NCBI GenBank assembly: GCA_015485715.1
Contig: WFTA01000039.1
Coordinates: 1 to 46,914 of the forward strand
Length of the DNA: 46,914 nucleotides
Origin: Patescibacteria group bacterium
GTDB taxonomy: Bacteria > Patescibacteriota > Patescibacteriia > WFTA01 > S139-112
Direction of reading: 5' to 3'
The stretch's first letter is position 1. The number at the start of each line of letters is the position of its first letter. Of the stretch, positions 33,240 through 41,475 are shown one piece after another. The translations under genes were made by a program, and so were the position numbers. The notes below the pieces were generated by a model. It was not told the DNA's origin. It saw only the letters and a list, made by a program, of their open reading frames with translations, and ran no database searches.

Positions 33240-36200
33240 TGAGTATGAAATTTGTCCATCTTCATGTCCATTCTCACTACTCTCTGCTTGATGGACTACC
33301 TAAGATAAAGGATCTTGTTGCCAAAGCTAAAGAGATGGATATGCCAGCATTGGCTCTTACAGATCATGGGTCGATGTACGGTGTGATTGAATTTTACAAA
33401 GAATGCTTAAAAGAAAACATAAAGCCGATTATAGGCATGGAAGCATATCTTGCACCCAGAAGGCTTATTTACAAAAAACCTCAAATAGACGATAAATATT
33501 TTCACTTAACGCTTCTCGCGAAAAATGAAACAGGTTATAAAAATCTAATGCAACTCTCCAGTATAGGATTTCTGGATGGATTTTACTACAAGCCGCGTAT
33601 AGATATGGAAGCGCTCAAAAAATATCATGAAGGCATTATCTGCCTGTCAGGATGCGGGAGAGGTCCTGTACGTTCTTCTCTTCAAGATAAAAACATAGAC
33701 AAAGCCAAGCAATATATTAAAGACCTATATGATATTTTCCAAGATGATTTTTATATTGAAATGCAAATCATACCGTGGAAAATAAAAGAAAAACACACCC
33801 AACAAATGGAAGAAAATAAAATACTGTATCAGCTTTCTCAGGAATTCAATATCAAACCAGTTGCCACCTGTGATGTGCATTATATAGAAAAAGAAGATGC
33901 CCAAATTCAGGATATTCTTGTCTGCATTCAAACAGGAAAAACGGTTGATGATAAAAAGAGACTTGATATGAGGGATGCTGACTTATCCTTTGCCTCACCC
34001 CAAGATGTCTATGAAAGATTTAAGAATTTCCCAGAAGCAGTTGAAAACACTCTTGAAGTTGCAGAAAAATGCAGTCTAAAACTTGATCTTAAAACATGGC
34101 ACTATCCTAAATTTCAACTACCAAAAGGAGAAAAAAGTCCTGAGGATTATCTGCGTAAAAAGGTAGAAAAAGGGGCCAGAAAAATATATGGAGAAATTAC
34201 CACAGAAATACAAGAAAGAATAGATTATGAACTGCATATTATCAACCATAAAAAATATGCTGATTACTTTCTCATTATTTCTGACTTTATGCAATGGGCC
34301 AGAAGGCGCGGGATTTTGACTACAGCTAGAGGATCCGGATCTGGTTCTCTGGTTGCCTACTGTCTGGAAATTACATCAGTGGATCCTCTCAAGTATAAGC
34401 TTCCCTTTGAAAGATTTTTAACCCTTGAAAGACCGTCACCACCTGATATAGATGTAGACATTATGGATGAAAGAAGAGATGAGGTTATTCAATATGTAAG
34501 GGAAAAATACGGATATGAAAATGTGGCCCATGTATGCACATTTGGTACCATGATGGCAAGAGGGTCTTTCAGGGATGTAGCCAGAGTTTTAGGCAAAGAA
34601 TACGACTGGGCAGACAGAATAGCCAAAATGATACCTTTTGGATCCCAAGGCTTTCCTATGACACTGGAAAAAGCTCTAGAAGTAAACCCTGAGCTCAAAA
34701 AAATATATGATACAGACCCTGAAGTAAAAAAAGTATACGATATGGCAAAAAAAGTCGAAGGGTGTGTTAGGCATGTATCCATCCATGCTGCTGCTGTTGT
34801 CATAACTCCTGAAAAGCTGACTAACTATGTACCTCTTCAGTTTGATCCCCAAGGAAGAAAAAATTCAATCATCACCCAATATGATATGTATAAGATAGAT
34901 CCGGGCATGTCAGCAGAATCTGTAGGTATATTGAAAATGGACTTTTTGGGACTCAGAAATCTAACCATCCTTGCGCGATGCATTGAGCTTGTGGAAAAAA
35001 CCAAAGGAAAAAAAATAGATATCTACAACATACCCCTTAATGATAAAAAAACTTTTGATATGCTCTCTCAAGGTCATACTTACGGAGTATTTCAAATGTC
35101 AGGCGCAGGGATGACCAAATATATAAAAGAGTTGAAACCTACAGAAGTCTTTCACCTAATAGCCATGGTCGCTCTGTACAGGCCCGGGCCCATGGAAATT
35201 ATTCCGGAATATATCAGACGCAAGAATAATCCTGAAACAGTCACCTATCCTGATCCACGTCTAAAAGATATACTGGAGATGTCCTATGGCCTTTTTGTAT
35301 ATCAGGATGACATTATTATGACTGCCATCAAACTTGCAGGATATACAGCAGGAGAAGCAGATGCATTTAGAAAAGCTATGGGTAAAAAAATACCCGAAGT
35401 AATGCAGGCCCAAAAAGAAAAATTCTTTGAAGGGTGCATAAAAAACGGCTTAAATAAAGAGCAGGTACAAAACATCTGGGATATGATAGAGCCGTTTGCA
35501 GCCTATGCTTTTAACAAAGCCCATGCGGCATCATATGGCATGCTCGCCTATAGAACAGCATATATGAAAGCTAACTTTCCGGCAGAATACATGACAGCTC
35601 TCATGACATCTGAAGCAAACAATCCTGACAAAATAGCTGAAACTATCAGAGAATGTAGAAAAATGGGTATTGATGTCCTTCCACCTGATATCAATGAATC
35701 CTACGGCAATTTTACCTATATATCCGACAAAGAAATAAGATTTGGACTCAATGCCATAAAAAATTTAGGTGAAGACGTAGTGCTTACCATACTTTACGAA
35801 AGAAAGAAAAATGGAAAATTTAAATCTCTTGAAGATTTTCTCAAAAGAGTAAAAAGTAAAAATCTCAACAAAAAATCTCTGGAAGCACTTATTAAATCAG
35901 GAACTCTTGACTCCTTGGGTGACAGATCCACCATGGCTGCTAATATAGATAAGATGCTGCAGTATATAAAAGAAATCCAAAAACCAATATCAAATCAAAT
36001 CTCGCTCTTTGGAAACACTGAAGAAGAAAAAGAGATAAAAGTAAACATGACACCTGTTGAAGAAATTCCGCTTCAAGAAAAAATGGCATGGGAGAAGGAA
36101 TATCTTGGACTGTATATTTCAGAACACCCTTTTGAAAAATACTACAATGATCTTGAAGATTATCTTATAAAAATATCAAATATTCATACTATCGAGGAAG

Positions 36201-36775
36201 GGGAATTCCTGTGCGGCGGCATAGTCTCATCTGTGAAAACGATTACTACCAAAAATGGAGATCAAATGGCCTTTATTCAGATAGAAGATATATCTGAAAA
36301 TATTGAAGTGATTGTTTTCCCTAAGACCTATGAAAAATATAAAAATATACTATTTGAATCAAAAATTGTCCTTATAAAGGGGAGTAAATCAGACAAAACA
36401 GATGAAAGTAAAATAATAGCAAACCAAATATATGATCTTGAAGAAATAAAGGATAAAAAAAGCAAATTGGAAGAAATATTTAACTCTAACAGATCTACAA
36501 ATACTGCAAAATCTATAAAACCAAATTCCAGTCAACCTCATAAAATAGAAAAAGTATATATAAATGTATCAAATGGCAACGGGAAAACCAAAGAAAATCT
36601 ATTAAAGTTAAAAGAGCTTCTTCAGTATTATCCCGGAAACTTACAGGTAGTCATAGTTATAAAAAACCACTCCAAAAGCAAAGTCATCCTTACTCCCCAC
36701 TATGTCAATTATACACCAGATTTAGTGAACCAGATAGAAAATATATTTGGAAAAAATTCTGTAAAAAAGGTATAA
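33239..36775 (+). CDS. dnaE: DNA polymerase III alpha subunit
   Basis: This 1178-aa replicative polymerase has an N-terminal PHP domain (HLHVHSHYSLLDG, LALTDHGSMYG), palm and fingers with TARGSGSGSLVAY and the catalytic PDIDVDIMD, the AYAFNKAHAASYG segment, a helix-hairpin-helix (IRFGLNAIKNLGED) and an OB domain (CGGIVSSVKTITTKNGDQMAF). The C-terminus has a further alpha/beta domain (KLKELLQYYPGNLQVVIVI). Length and domain order match DnaE1. Codon 3 is also ATG, so the exact start may be 33245. Its stop is immediately followed by the flank of repeat copy 3. Confidence 0.97.
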   Translation: MSMKFVHLHVHSHYSLLDGLPKIKDLVAKAKEMDMPALALTDHGSMYGVIEFYKECLKENIKPIIGMEAYLAPRRLIYKKPQIDDKYFHLTLLAKNETGYKNLMQLSSIGFLDGFYYKPRIDMEALKKYHEGIICLSGCGRGPVRSSLQDKNIDKAKQYIKDLYDIFQDDFYIEMQIIPWKIKEKHTQQMEENKILYQLSQEFNIKPVATCDVHYIEKEDAQIQDILVCIQTGKTVDDKKRLDMRDADLSFASPQDVYERFKNFPEAVENTLEVAEKCSLKLDLKTWHYPKFQLPKGEKSPEDYLRKKVEKGARKIYGEITTEIQERIDYELHIINHKKYADYFLIISDFMQWARRRGILTTARGSGSGSLVAYCLEITSVDPLKYKLPFERFLTLERPSPPDIDVDIMDERRDEVIQYVREKYGYENVAHVCTFGTMMARGSFRDVARVLGKEYDWADRIAKMIPFGSQGFPMTLEKALEVNPELKKIYDTDPEVKKVYDMAKKVEGCVRHVSIHAAAVVITPEKLTNYVPLQFDPQGRKNSIITQYDMYKIDPGMSAESVGILKMDFLGLRNLTILARCIELVEKTKGKKIDIYNIPLNDKKTFDMLSQGHTYGVFQMSGAGMTKYIKELKPTEVFHLIAMVALYRPGPMEIIPEYIRRKNNPETVTYPDPRLKDILEMSYGLFVYQDDIIMTAIKLAGYTAGEADAFRKAMGKKIPEVMQAQKEKFFEGCIKNGLNKEQVQNIWDMIEPFAAYAFNKAHAASYGMLAYRTAYMKANFPAEYMTALMTSEANNPDKIAETIRECRKMGIDVLPPDINESYGNFTYISDKEIRFGLNAIKNLGEDVVLTILYERKKNGKFKSLEDFLKRVKSKNLNKKSLEALIKSGTLDSLGDRSTMAANIDKMLQYIKEIQKPISNQISLFGNTEEEKEIKVNMTPVEEIPLQEKMAWEKEYLGLYISEHPFEKYYNDLEDYLIKISNIHTIEEGEFLCGGIVSSVKTITTKNGDQMAFIQIEDISENIEVIVFPKTYEKYKNILFESKIVLIKGSKSDKTDESKIIANQIYDLEEIKDKKSKLEEIFNSNRSTNTAKSIKPNSSQPHKIEKVYINVSNGNGKTKENLLKLKELLQYYPGNLQVVIVIKNHSKSKVILTPHYVNYTPDLVNQIENIFGKNSVKKV

Positions 36776-36809
36776 TATAATAAAATTCAAAAGGCAAAAG
36801 GCAAAATTC

Positions 36810-36916
36810 AACCCAGCCCCACTTTTTGAGGTAAATCTGTGCTATAAAGCCATAGGGTGTATAATTTGATTTAAAGCAACATATCTGAAGGTAATGTTGA
36901 AAAGTGGGGCTGGGTT
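36810..36916 (+). repeat. Dispersed ~107-bp repeat, copy 3 (best terminal repeats)
   Basis: The ends AACCCAGCCCCACTTTT and AAAAGTGGGGCTGGGTT are a perfect 17-bp inverted repeat. Inside, TGCTATAAAG and TTTAAAGCA nearly match as inverted arms, so the whole unit can fold into a long imperfect hairpin with an AT-rich apex (GGGTGTATAATTTGA). It contains no open frame of note. Confidence 0.9.
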
Positions 36917-36944
36917 GCCCAGAACTCTACGTAATTTTGGGCAA
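36915..36944. repeat. 30-base palindrome adjoining repeat copy 3
   Basis: It begins TTGCCCAGAACTCTACGTA and ends ATTTTGGGCAA. It differs at two bases from the reverse complement of the perfect palindrome at 46631-46660. It overlaps the last two bases of repeat copy 3. Confidence 0.75.
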
Positions 36945-37153
36945 AATTAAGGAAATAAATTTAATTATTAGTTATTAATAGTCAATATTAATAAATTTCT
37001 CAATTATCAATTTTCAAAAAATTTTCAATTTATAAAACAGTAGGTAGTAATTAGATATCAAGTACTGAGTATAAATAATAATCTATAAATTTTAGGGTAA
37101 TAATTATTATATGCTATTATATACCATCTATGTTCCAATATTTTAATATTAAT

Positions 37154-37169
37154 CCCAGAATTTTCTGGG
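37154..37169. repeat. Short CCCAGAA/TTCTGGG hairpin
   Basis: CCCAGAA and TTCTGGG flank two T bases, and a further TTCTGGG follows. It lies 18 bases before the ATG of the baseplate-J-like gene. It shares its core with the larger palindromes of this window. Confidence 0.55.
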
Positions 37170-37187
37170 TTCTGGGAAATCGATACT

Positions 37188-38390
37188 ATGCCAAAAAATA
37201 AAAAAACACCATCCAAAGCAACCATCACACCCCCCAAAGAAGAAAAAAATAATCTTCTCAAAAAAATATCCCTTTTTTTTATAGTAACAGCTTTGGCTGT
37301 TATTTTAATAATTGTACTTACATATACCTCTAGAGCAGAGATATATATAACTCCAGCTATAAAAAGCAATACCATATCATTTCGGGTTATAGTTTCAGAA
37401 AATACCATAAAAAACAATGAGTTACCCGTCATAAAAGGGAAAATTTGGGAATCTAATCTTGAAGGGAATAAACAATTTCAGGTTCAAAATACCAATATAG
37501 AAAAAGTAGGAAAATCAAAGGGAGAGATAATTATAATTAACAACAATACCAGAAACCAGACGCTGGTTAGAACAACAAGATTTCTAACACCTGACAATTT
37601 TCTATTTAGACTTGACAGGACAGTGGTAATACCAGCTCAAAGCAAAATTAGAGCAACGGTAACAGCTGATAAAGCAGGAATCGAAGGAGATATCAAGCCT
37701 CCACTTAGGCTCACTATTCCGGGGCTTAGTAAAAGTCTGCAAGATAAAATATACGGAGAAGTAGCTGCTCCATTCTATGGCGGACTTATAAAAATAGGTC
37801 AGGTAACAGATCAGGAAGTATCATCAGCATTATCCAAATTTATAGAAGAACTCAGCGAACAAGACCAAGTCAATTTCTTGGCCGATTATTTATCACAAGA
37901 AGGATCACTCCCATCTGAAAGCATTGATATTATAAACAACACAGAGATAATATCACAACAGATTACACCTGAGATAGGAAGTGAATCAGATATATTCACA
38001 ATAGATCTCTCTGTTAAATCAAGAGGGGTTATATTTGACAAATCATCACTTATCAAAATATCACAAAATAAATTCATAAATTCTCTACCTGAAAGCGAAA
38101 GATTCATCTCCATAGACAGAAGTTCTCTGAATGTATCCCTAGACGATATAGATATTGAAAACAAACAAGCATATCTGACTGTTAAAATAACAGGATACTC
38201 TATAGTAAACGAAACATTTATTGACAAAAATCAATTAAAAGGAAAAAGCATTCAGCAGATAAAGGATATGTTCTCAGATAACCCGCAAATTAAAAAAGTT
38301 GAGGTCTACTTAAATCCATTTTGGGTCAAAAAAGTTCCTCAAATGGAGAAAAATATCTTTATCTTTATCAATTCTCCTGCCATAGAATAA
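37188..38390 (+). CDS. Membrane-anchored baseplate-J-like protein
   Basis: This 400-aa protein has a Lys-rich cytoplasmic N-terminus, one membrane helix (about residues 26-46) and a large external part. The middle reads GEIIIINNNTRNQTLVRTTRF, then FRLDRTVVIPAQSKIRATVTADKAGIEGDI and a GLSKSLQDKIYGEVAAPFYGG segment. This resembles the baseplate J-like domain seen in phage tail proteins and in many Patescibacteria membrane proteins. Here it precedes two glycosyltransferase genes by six bases, so a role in surface-polymer or protein glycosylation context is possible. The domain call is by pattern only. Confidence 0.65.
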   Translation: MPKNKKTPSKATITPPKEEKNNLLKKISLFFIVTALAVILIIVLTYTSRAEIYITPAIKSNTISFRVIVSENTIKNNELPVIKGKIWESNLEGNKQFQVQNTNIEKVGKSKGEIIIINNNTRNQTLVRTTRFLTPDNFLFRLDRTVVIPAQSKIRATVTADKAGIEGDIKPPLRLTIPGLSKSLQDKIYGEVAAPFYGGLIKIGQVTDQEVSSALSKFIEELSEQDQVNFLADYLSQEGSLPSESIDIINNTEIISQQITPEIGSESDIFTIDLSVKSRGVIFDKSSLIKISQNKFINSLPESERFISIDRSSLNVSLDDIDIENKQAYLTVKITGYSIVNETFIDKNQLKGKSIQQIKDMFSDNPQIKKVEVYLNPFWVKKVPQMEKNIFIFINSPAIE

Positions 38391-38396
38391 GATTGT

Positions 38397-39113
38397 ATGA
38401 AAACTGTTGTCATAATCCCCACCTATAATGAAGCAGAGAATATAAAAAACATAATCATGGAAACTTTTCAGGTAAACAATTCTCTGCATATTCTAATTGT
38501 TGACGACAACTCTCCTGACAAAACGTCAGAAAAAGTAAAACAACTTCAGTCAAGCTATACAAACAACCTCCACCTCATAACCAGAGATGGTAAATACGGA
38601 TTAGGGTCAGCATACATTACAGGCTTTAAATGGGCTCTAAAAAACAAATTTACACTAATATGTGAAATGGATGCGGATGGATCCCATAACCCTCAACACA
38701 TAAACGAATTTATAAAATATATAAATCAAGGATATGATGTGGTTATAGGATCAAGAAGGATTAAAGATGGACACATAATTGGATGGAATATATTTAGACA
38801 CATAGCGAGCTTTTCTGCCATGAAATTTGCCAAAATATTCCTAAATCTTAAAACAGAGGATATTACCAGTGGATTTAGGTGTTACCACAAAAAAATATTT
38901 GATAAAATAAATCTGGATAATATCAAAAGCAACGGCTATGCCTTTCAGGAGGAAATGCTTTACTTATGTGAAAAAAATAACTTTAAAATAAAAGAGATAG
39001 CCATCACCTTTGTAGACAGAAAAAAAGGCAAATCAAAATTGACCCTCAAGGATATATTAGAATTTTTTATAGTAATGATTAAACTTAAAATAAATGAATA
39101 TCGTAAAATATAA
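38397..39113 (+). CDS. Polyprenyl-phosphate mannose synthase (GT2, DPM1-like)
   Basis: This 238-aa GT-A glycosyltransferase has VVIIPTYNEAENI, LIVDDNSPDKT, the metal-binding EMDADGSHNP motif, VIGSRRIKDG, and the C-terminal VDRKKGKSKLT pattern of dolichol/polyprenol-phosphate mannose synthases. It transfers mannose from GDP-mannose to a lipid carrier. No C-terminal membrane segment is present, as in the short soluble class. It overlaps the following GT-C gene by 20 bases, so the lipid-linked sugar is probably used by that enzyme. Sugar identity is inferred from the family. Confidence 0.88.
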   Translation: MKTVVIIPTYNEAENIKNIIMETFQVNNSLHILIVDDNSPDKTSEKVKQLQSSYTNNLHLITRDGKYGLGSAYITGFKWALKNKFTLICEMDADGSHNPQHINEFIKYINQGYDVVIGSRRIKDGHIIGWNIFRHIASFSAMKFAKIFLNLKTEDITSGFRCYHKKIFDKINLDNIKSNGYAFQEEMLYLCEKNNFKIKEIAITFVDRKKGKSKLTLKDILEFFIVMIKLKINEYRKI

Positions 39114-40614
39114 AAATACAATATACCTGACACTTATTGCTGCAGTATCAGCATTATTTAAAATCGGGCTGGCCTTAAAATGGAAAGGGATGCTCTTTGA
39201 TGATATGGTATCAGTATATATAGCCAGGCAATCATTAAGTAATATATGGACATATCTTCAATGGGAAATGCATCCTCCCCTCCATTATCTGTATCTTCAC
39301 TTCTGGATAAATGTATTTGGCGACAGTGATGTAATTATGAGAATTTCAACAATATTTATAAGTATCATCAGTATATTCATAATATACCTTTTAACCAAAA
39401 AAATATCCCAAAACAGCCAAGCTGCTGTACTGGCAGCATTTTTTACTGCCTTTTCTTCATACCAAATCTATTTCTCAACATGGATAAGAATGTATGCTCT
39501 CTTATTTTTTCTTGCGTCATTGTCATTTCTTATATTTTTATATGCTGTTGAAAAAAATAAAAAATCCCTGTGGATACTTTTAACTATTGTCCAAACTTTA
39601 GCTGTCTATACCCATCTTACTGCAATTTTCATATTTATCATAGAGGCCATATACATTTTGTTTTTAAAATATAAGAAAACAATAAAGATCAACACAATAT
39701 ACAAATGGTTTTTATCAGGATTTGTTTCTTTCCTGCTCTTTCTTCCTTGGTTATACAACTTTATAAGTGTCAGGTTAAAAATCTTTCCCTCAAATTCATG
39801 GTATTTTTGGGCAGAAGGATATGATTCTTATTTTTTAACTATTCCTGTCAAGTTTCAATTTGCCGGCGTGGAAAACAACATACTTGATCTTTTGGGAACT
39901 ATAATCGTCATAATAGGGATTATATTTTTTATTTTTGATTTCAAAATAACCGATAAAAAAATAACATCTACAGTCTATGATTTAAAAAACATCATCCTTC
40001 CTTTGAGTATACTGTTTATACCATTATTAATATTTTTTATATTTAAAATAAACACCCTTAGATTTATGTTTATATCATCCATTGGTCTGTATATAATCAT
40101 TGGAATCGGACTGTTTAGAATTATACAAAAAACCAAAATTCCATCATTTTATATCTACTCATTTTTTGTATCTATCATAATTTTGGTCTTTGTATCCCTA
40201 TACTCAACTGACTATACCATAGGGTGGAAAAAAATAATCAATTTTATAAATCAAAACTCTACAAGGAACGAACTCATCCTGGCCAGTCATCCGTTTCAAC
40301 TGCTGCCCTTTTATACTCTATATACCGGAAAGTTGCCCTACATATCATATATACAGGAAGATATCAAAACCAATAATTTGGTAGTAGATATTCTCAAAAC
40401 AAATTTTTATCCTGTATTTACAGAAGATAATGTAAATAAAATAGATGACCTTACAAAAGATTATGACAGGATATTCCTAATCAGAACAGATAAATTCTTT
40501 ACATATTCAAACAGACTTGTATTTGAATATTTAATCTTAAAAGGATGGAAACCTAAAAAAAATCTGAAAATTAAGACATTCACAGAACCGGAGGTATGGA
40601 TACTTGAAAAATAA
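39094..40614 (+). CDS. GT-C family glycosyltransferase (ArnT/PMT-like)
   Basis: This 506-aa multi-pass membrane protein has about 11 hydrophobic segments. The first external loop has paired Asp residues (LFDDMVSVYIAR) and then MHPPLHYLYLHFW, typical of lipid-linked-sugar-dependent transferases of the GT39/ArnT class. It overlaps the mannose synthase gene by 20 bases. It would transfer a sugar, plausibly mannose, to an extracellular protein or glycan. It ends at 40614 and abuts the convergent pilin gene with no gap. Confidence 0.85.
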   Translation: MNIVKYKNTIYLTLIAAVSALFKIGLALKWKGMLFDDMVSVYIARQSLSNIWTYLQWEMHPPLHYLYLHFWINVFGDSDVIMRISTIFISIISIFIIYLLTKKISQNSQAAVLAAFFTAFSSYQIYFSTWIRMYALLFFLASLSFLIFLYAVEKNKKSLWILLTIVQTLAVYTHLTAIFIFIIEAIYILFLKYKKTIKINTIYKWFLSGFVSFLLFLPWLYNFISVRLKIFPSNSWYFWAEGYDSYFLTIPVKFQFAGVENNILDLLGTIIVIIGIIFFIFDFKITDKKITSTVYDLKNIILPLSILFIPLLIFFIFKINTLRFMFISSIGLYIIIGIGLFRIIQKTKIPSFYIYSFFVSIIILVFVSLYSTDYTIGWKKIINFINQNSTRNELILASHPFQLLPFYTLYTGKLPYISYIQEDIKTNNLVVDILKTNFYPVFTEDNVNKIDDLTKDYDRIFLIRTDKFFTYSNRLVFEYLILKGWKPKKNLKIKTFTEPEVWILEK

Positions 40615-41061
40615 TTATCTGGAAGCAATAAGAGTATTCTGACGGATATTATAGGTGCTTTTGTCTTTTGCTTCCTCTATGGATTTGTTTATGATATTGA
40701 ATACCATTACCACTATAGCATAGGATAAAACAATGATAATAAGTCCAATAGACGCATTGGTAATAAGCTTGGTACCCTTTTGTGATCTATCACTATTACC
40801 CCCTGATGTCATCCACATAAACCCTCCATATAATACTATAGCAAAAAATAGTATTCCCAAAAATGTCAAAGCTGATTTTATCAATGTAAGAATAACCACT
40901 CTTAAATCAGATCTATATATTTTCAAATCTAATGGTGTAACACTGTCCACATTCTCTATAATAGTGTCTTTGGGTTGAGCATAGGCAGGATCATTCACTG
41001 TATATACTAAAAAGACCGCAAAGATGAGGATAAATAAAATTAAAATTGCAACTTTTTTCAT
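40615..41061 (-). CDS. Pilin-like protein, T4SS-pilin family (fifth in row)
   Basis: This 148-aa protein has a signal peptide ending PAYA|Q, a first membrane segment (about 65-85) and the family signature YGGFMWMTSGGNSDRSQKG, followed by a second membrane segment (IGLIIIVLSYAIVVMVFNI). This layout is that of small VirB2/TrbC-like proteins in Patescibacteria, usually annotated as type IV secretion system pilins. Compared with its neighbours it has a longer polar C-terminal tail (INKSIEEAKDKSTYNIRQ). It starts ten bases after the stop of the previous pilin gene. Confidence 0.82.
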   Translation of the reverse strand: MKKVAILILFILIFAVFLVYTVNDPAYAQPKDTIIENVDSVTPLDLKIYRSDLRVVILTLIKSALTFLGILFFAIVLYGGFMWMTSGGNSDRSQKGTKLITNASIGLIIIVLSYAIVVMVFNIINKSIEEAKDKSTYNIRQNTLIASR

Positions 41062-41071
41062 ATATCCAAAA

Positions 41072-41428
41072 TTACTTTATAAGCTCAGTAAACACAAACT
41101 TAGTGATTGCATAAGCAGACATTATAATAATAACACCTATAACTCCGCTTTTGATAAACCCTGTACCTTTTTTGGCCTTATCAGAGTCACCGCCTGATGT
41201 CATCCACAGAAAACCTCCATATATAGTCAAGATTAAAAAAATAACTCCTATAAATGCAATAACAGTGCTTAAAATATCTCCTATTAAAACTTTAATATCA
41301 GATCTTTTATTCAACCCTGCAGCTCCTGCTGCCTCATCAAGTCCGTATTGAGCAAAAGTGATATAAGGATAATACAATAAAAACAATATAATAAAATAAT
41401 TTGTTATTTTTCTAAACATACTAATCAT
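41072..41428 (-). CDS. Pilin-like protein, T4SS-pilin family (fourth in row)
   Basis: This 118-aa protein has a signal peptide ending ITFA|Q, then about 30 polar residues, a membrane segment (IGDILSTVIAFIGVIFLILTI), the signature YGGFLWMTSGGDSDKAKKG and a second membrane helix. Codon 4 is also ATG, so 41419 is an alternative start. Its promoter directly follows the stop of the Cys-rich pilin gene, and a perfect 17-base palindrome lies between the -10 and the ATG. Confidence 0.85.
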   Translation of the reverse strand: MISMFRKITNYFIILFLLYYPYITFAQYGLDEAAGAAGLNKRSDIKVLIGDILSTVIAFIGVIFLILTIYGGFLWMTSGGDSDKAKKGTGFIKSGVIGVIIIMSAYAITKFVFTELIK

Positions 41429-41475
41429 ATTATCAATCTGATAATATTATATCATATTAGTATATACAAGTACAA
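41429..41475 (-). promoter_or_regulatory. Promoter and operator-like palindrome of the fourth pilin gene
   Basis: The -35-like TTGTAC (41470-41475) and the -10 TATAAT (41446-41451) are spaced by 18 bases. Directly after the -10, ATTATCA and TGATAAT form a 7-bp inverted repeat with a 3-base centre (41429-41445), ending at the ATG. It could be a repressor site or a hairpin at the mRNA 5' end. Confidence 0.5.

Larger units (their letters stand above)
36776..37187. other. Intergenic region after dnaE: repeats and AT-rich DNA
   Basis: This 412-base gap contains a GAATTTTGCCTTTTG-type tail (as the reverse complement, 36778-36809), repeat copy 3 (36810-36916), a 30-base palindrome (36915-36944), about 150 bases of plain AT-rich DNA with CAATTTTCAA motifs, and a small hairpin at 37154-37169. 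I see no gene. Confidence 0.6.
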
